This document shows positions 62,841-64,000 of a DNA stretch of 64,000 nt, piece by piece. Every line of letters starts with the position of its first letter. Positions within the stretch are counted from its first letter, which is position 1. The notes beneath the pieces were generated by a model. It worked only from the letters and a program-made list of their open reading frames with translations, searched no databases and was not told the origin of the DNA. A program made the translations under genes and the position numbers. The stretch lies in assembly GCF_020905345.1 (NCBI RefSeq), contig NZ_JAJJMO010000001.1:2294001-2358000 (forward strand). Direction: 5' to 3'. The DNA comes from Flavobacterium pisciphilum (GTDB lineage: Bacteria; Bacteroidota; Bacteroidia; Flavobacteriales; Flavobacteriaceae).

Positions 62841-62872
62841 TTGAATATTTGTTTTTTTAATTCCTATATTTG
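62841..62872 (+). promoter_or_regulatory. promoter of the HU-like gene (TTG at -33, TATATTTG at -7)
   Basis: A TTG at 62841-62843 and a perfect TATATTTG at 62865-62872 with a 21-bp spacer, a full match to the Bacteroidota housekeeping consensus. Confidence 0.75.
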
Positions 62873-62913
62873 CAAACTCAAAAAATAGTATACCATTATA
62901 AATAGGAAAGAAA

Positions 62914-63204
62914 ATGACGAAAGCAGATATCGTAGCGAAAATTTCAGAAAAATTAGGTCTTGAAAAAGGTGATGTTCAAGCAACTGTAGAGACTTTTATG
63001 AATGAAGTAAAAACTTCATTAGAAACTGGAGACAATGTTTATTTAAGAGGTTTTGGTAGTTTTATTGTAAAAACCAGAGCTGAAAAGACTGGAAGAAACA
63101 TTTCTAAAAATACCACTATTAAAATTCCGGCACATAACATTCCTGCGTTTAAACCTGCAAAAGTTTTTGTAGAAGGAGTAAAAACAAATAACGAAGCAAA
63201 ATAA
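62914..63204 (+). CDS. HU/IHF family DNA-binding protein
   Basis: The 96-aa product has the HU fold: MTKADIVAKISEKLGLEKGDV, VYLRGFGSFIVKTRAEKTGRNISKNTTI and IPAHNIPAFKPAK with the DNA-intercalating proline near residue 80. It bends and packs DNA. A strong promoter precedes it and the tiny basic protein gene follows within 31 bp. Confidence 0.96.
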   Translation: MTKADIVAKISEKLGLEKGDVQATVETFMNEVKTSLETGDNVYLRGFGSFIVKTRAEKTGRNISKNTTIKIPAHNIPAFKPAKVFVEGVKTNNEAK

Positions 63205-63235
63205 TACTATTAATTAATCATAAAATCGATAAGAT

Positions 63236-63328
63236 ATGCCAAGTGGTAAAAAAAGAAAGAGACATAAGGTAGCAACTCACAAACGTAAAAAAAGAGCGAG
63301 AGCTAACCGTCACAAAAAGAAAAAGTAG
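63236..63328 (+). CDS. 30-residue highly basic protein, possible ribosomal protein
   Basis: ATG 63236 opens a 30-codon gene: MPSGKKRKRHKVATHKRKKR, then ARANRHKKKK and a stop. Nearly two thirds of the residues are Lys, Arg or His. The pattern of basic residues resembles the AURKAIP1/COX24 type (bS22-like) ribosomal proteins, which would fit its place between HU and rng. It is too short for usual gene finding. A terminator hairpin overlaps its end. The ribosomal role is inference. Confidence 0.75.
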   Translation: MPSGKKRKRHKVATHKRKKRARANRHKKKK

Positions 63329-63345
63329 TTTTAAACTACTTTTTT
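63320..63345 (+). terminator. terminator of the HU / small basic protein unit
   Basis: Stem AAAAAGTAGTTT / AAACTACTTTTT with a 1-nt gap in the centre; the stop codon of the 30-aa gene lies in the left arm. Confidence 0.75.
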
Positions 63346-63497
63346 CTTTTTAAACGTTCATTGAAATTGAAAATTAGTACTCAGTCATCAATACACAGTA
63401 TTCAGTCTACTGATTACATAGAAATGCTTGCTGCCAGCTAATTTTCCCCGGGTTCAATACCTGTTAAAAATATTGTTTAATCCATCCTTACAATTCA

Positions 63498-63575
63498 GTT
63501 ATGAGTTATATGTTATGAGTTTAAGAGTTGCAAAAGCTATGAACTGAAAACTGTGAACTGAAAACTAAAAAGTTC
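63498..63575. repeat. degenerate TATGAGTT / GAACTGAAAACT intergenic repeat
   Basis: Units such as TTATGAGTTATATG, TTATGAGTTTAAGAG and GAACTGAAAACTGTGAACTG, related in style to 21109-21155. No gene is seen in 63346-63591. Confidence 0.45.
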
Positions 63576-63591
63576 GGATAAAAATTTACAA

Positions 63592-64000
63592 ATGAATAAA
63601 GAATTAATCATTAGATCAAGTTCTGATTTCGTAGATTTTGCCTTATTAAAAGATGGAAAACTAATTGAATTACACAAAGAAGAAGAGAAAAGCAATTTTC
63701 AAGTTGGTGATATTTTTATAGCCAAGATAAGAAAACCAGTTGCTGGACTTAATGCTGCTTTTGTAAATGTAGGCTTCGAAAAAGATGCCTTTTTACATTA
63801 TCACGACTTAGGACCTAACTTAGCTTCTCAATTGAAATTCATAAAACTTGTAAGCGCAGGTAAATTAAAAGATTTCTCCCTAAAAACCTTTCAGTTTGAA
63901 AAAGAGATTGATAAAGACGGCACCATTACTGATATTTTAAGTGCTAATCAATCTGTTTTAGTACAAGTCGTAAAAGAACCAATATCTACTAAAGGTCCAA
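63592..64000 (+). CDS. rng: ribonuclease E/G family protein, 5' part
   Basis: A frame from ATG 63592 (MNKELIIRSSSDFVDFALL) to the window end, 136 codons without a stop. It has the typical N-terminus of ribonuclease G: LIELHKEEEKSNFQVGDIFIAKI, VAGLNAAFVNVGFEKDAFLHYHDL (the S1-domain start). RNase G processes rRNA and mRNA ends. Catalytic residues lie beyond the window. Directly after HU and the small basic protein, as usual in Flavobacterium. Confidence 0.93.
   Translation, partial: MNKELIIRSSSDFVDFALLKDGKLIELHKEEEKSNFQVGDIFIAKIRKPVAGLNAAFVNVGFEKDAFLHYHDLGPNLASQLKFIKLVSAGKLKDFSLKTFQFEKEIDKDGTITDILSANQSVLVQVVKEPISTKGP

Noticed and set aside
1..64000. CRISPR arrays, transposases, prophage genes and rRNA
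   Set aside because: None was seen on either strand. The repeats present are short hairpins or duplicated gene contexts.

Overview
This window comes from an AT-rich chromosome of the phylum Bacteroidota, almost certainly Flavobacterium or a close relative. The grounds are a gldE-gldD gliding-motility pair, many promoters of the Bacteroidota type (TAnnTTTG at about -7), a near absence of Shine-Dalgarno sequences, lipoboxes of the LSxC type, and the order mutY / HU / tiny basic protein / rng. Most genes are ordinary chromosomal genes.

Left accessory block (1-10200). The minus strand carries what looks like a peptide-maturation (RiPP-like) locus: a partial helical protein, a radical SAM/SPASM protein with an extra C-terminal zinc ribbon, two 57-58 residue DUF1843-like peptides, the 5' stub of a third peptide, and two paralogous proteins of unknown function (104 and 219 aa). 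Four copies of a structured leader (A-D) are linked to these genes. Each copy has two hairpins whose loops carry complementary CAGA and TCTG tetranucleotides, followed by a conserved GAGTARGA-like tail. The fourth copy lies 6 kb away, in front of an unrelated 339-aa protein that has its own diverged paralogue. This block is the best candidate for an undescribed system. It is split by a plus-strand operon (4130-7886) with a GbsR/MarR-like regulator, a DUF2071 protein, small membrane proteins, a TIGR01777-type epimerase and an SRPBCC-like protein; two copies of one inverted repeat suggest autoregulation.

Middle (10500-37700). Here lie a UbiA-like membrane protein, gcvP, a lipoprotein, a ketosynthase III-like enzyme, a methyltransferase and a glycosyltransferase, and an MlaE/MlaF-type transporter pair. 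A long minus-strand series follows: SprT-like, SDR, M28 peptidase, LysE-like, ATP-grasp, NRDE, DinB, DoxX, YHS, peroxiredoxin-like, Crp/Fnr regulator and acyl-CoA dehydrogenase. Then come three dispersed tandem copies of a secreted chalcone-isomerase-like protein, glutamate dehydrogenase, a TonB-like protein facing exbB/exbD, and folC.

Right part (37900-64000). Two identical tRNA-Val(TAC) genes, with duplicated promoter and terminator context, flank a lipoprotein gene that shows remnants of tandem duplication. Next are a SHOCT protein, a GNAT acetyltransferase, and a histidine kinase / sigma-54 activator pair divergent from a MacB-like ABC exporter. These are followed by a cation/proton antiporter, an AAA ATPase, a Cys-rich-tailed TIGR04222-like membrane protein with an unknown membrane partner, rplU-rpmA, an M16 protease pair, a DMT transporter, a metal-binding lipoprotein, gldD-gldE-ssb, a DUF2085 pair, mutY, HU, a 30-residue basic protein and the start of rng.

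All family assignments come from reading the translated sequence; no database search was run.
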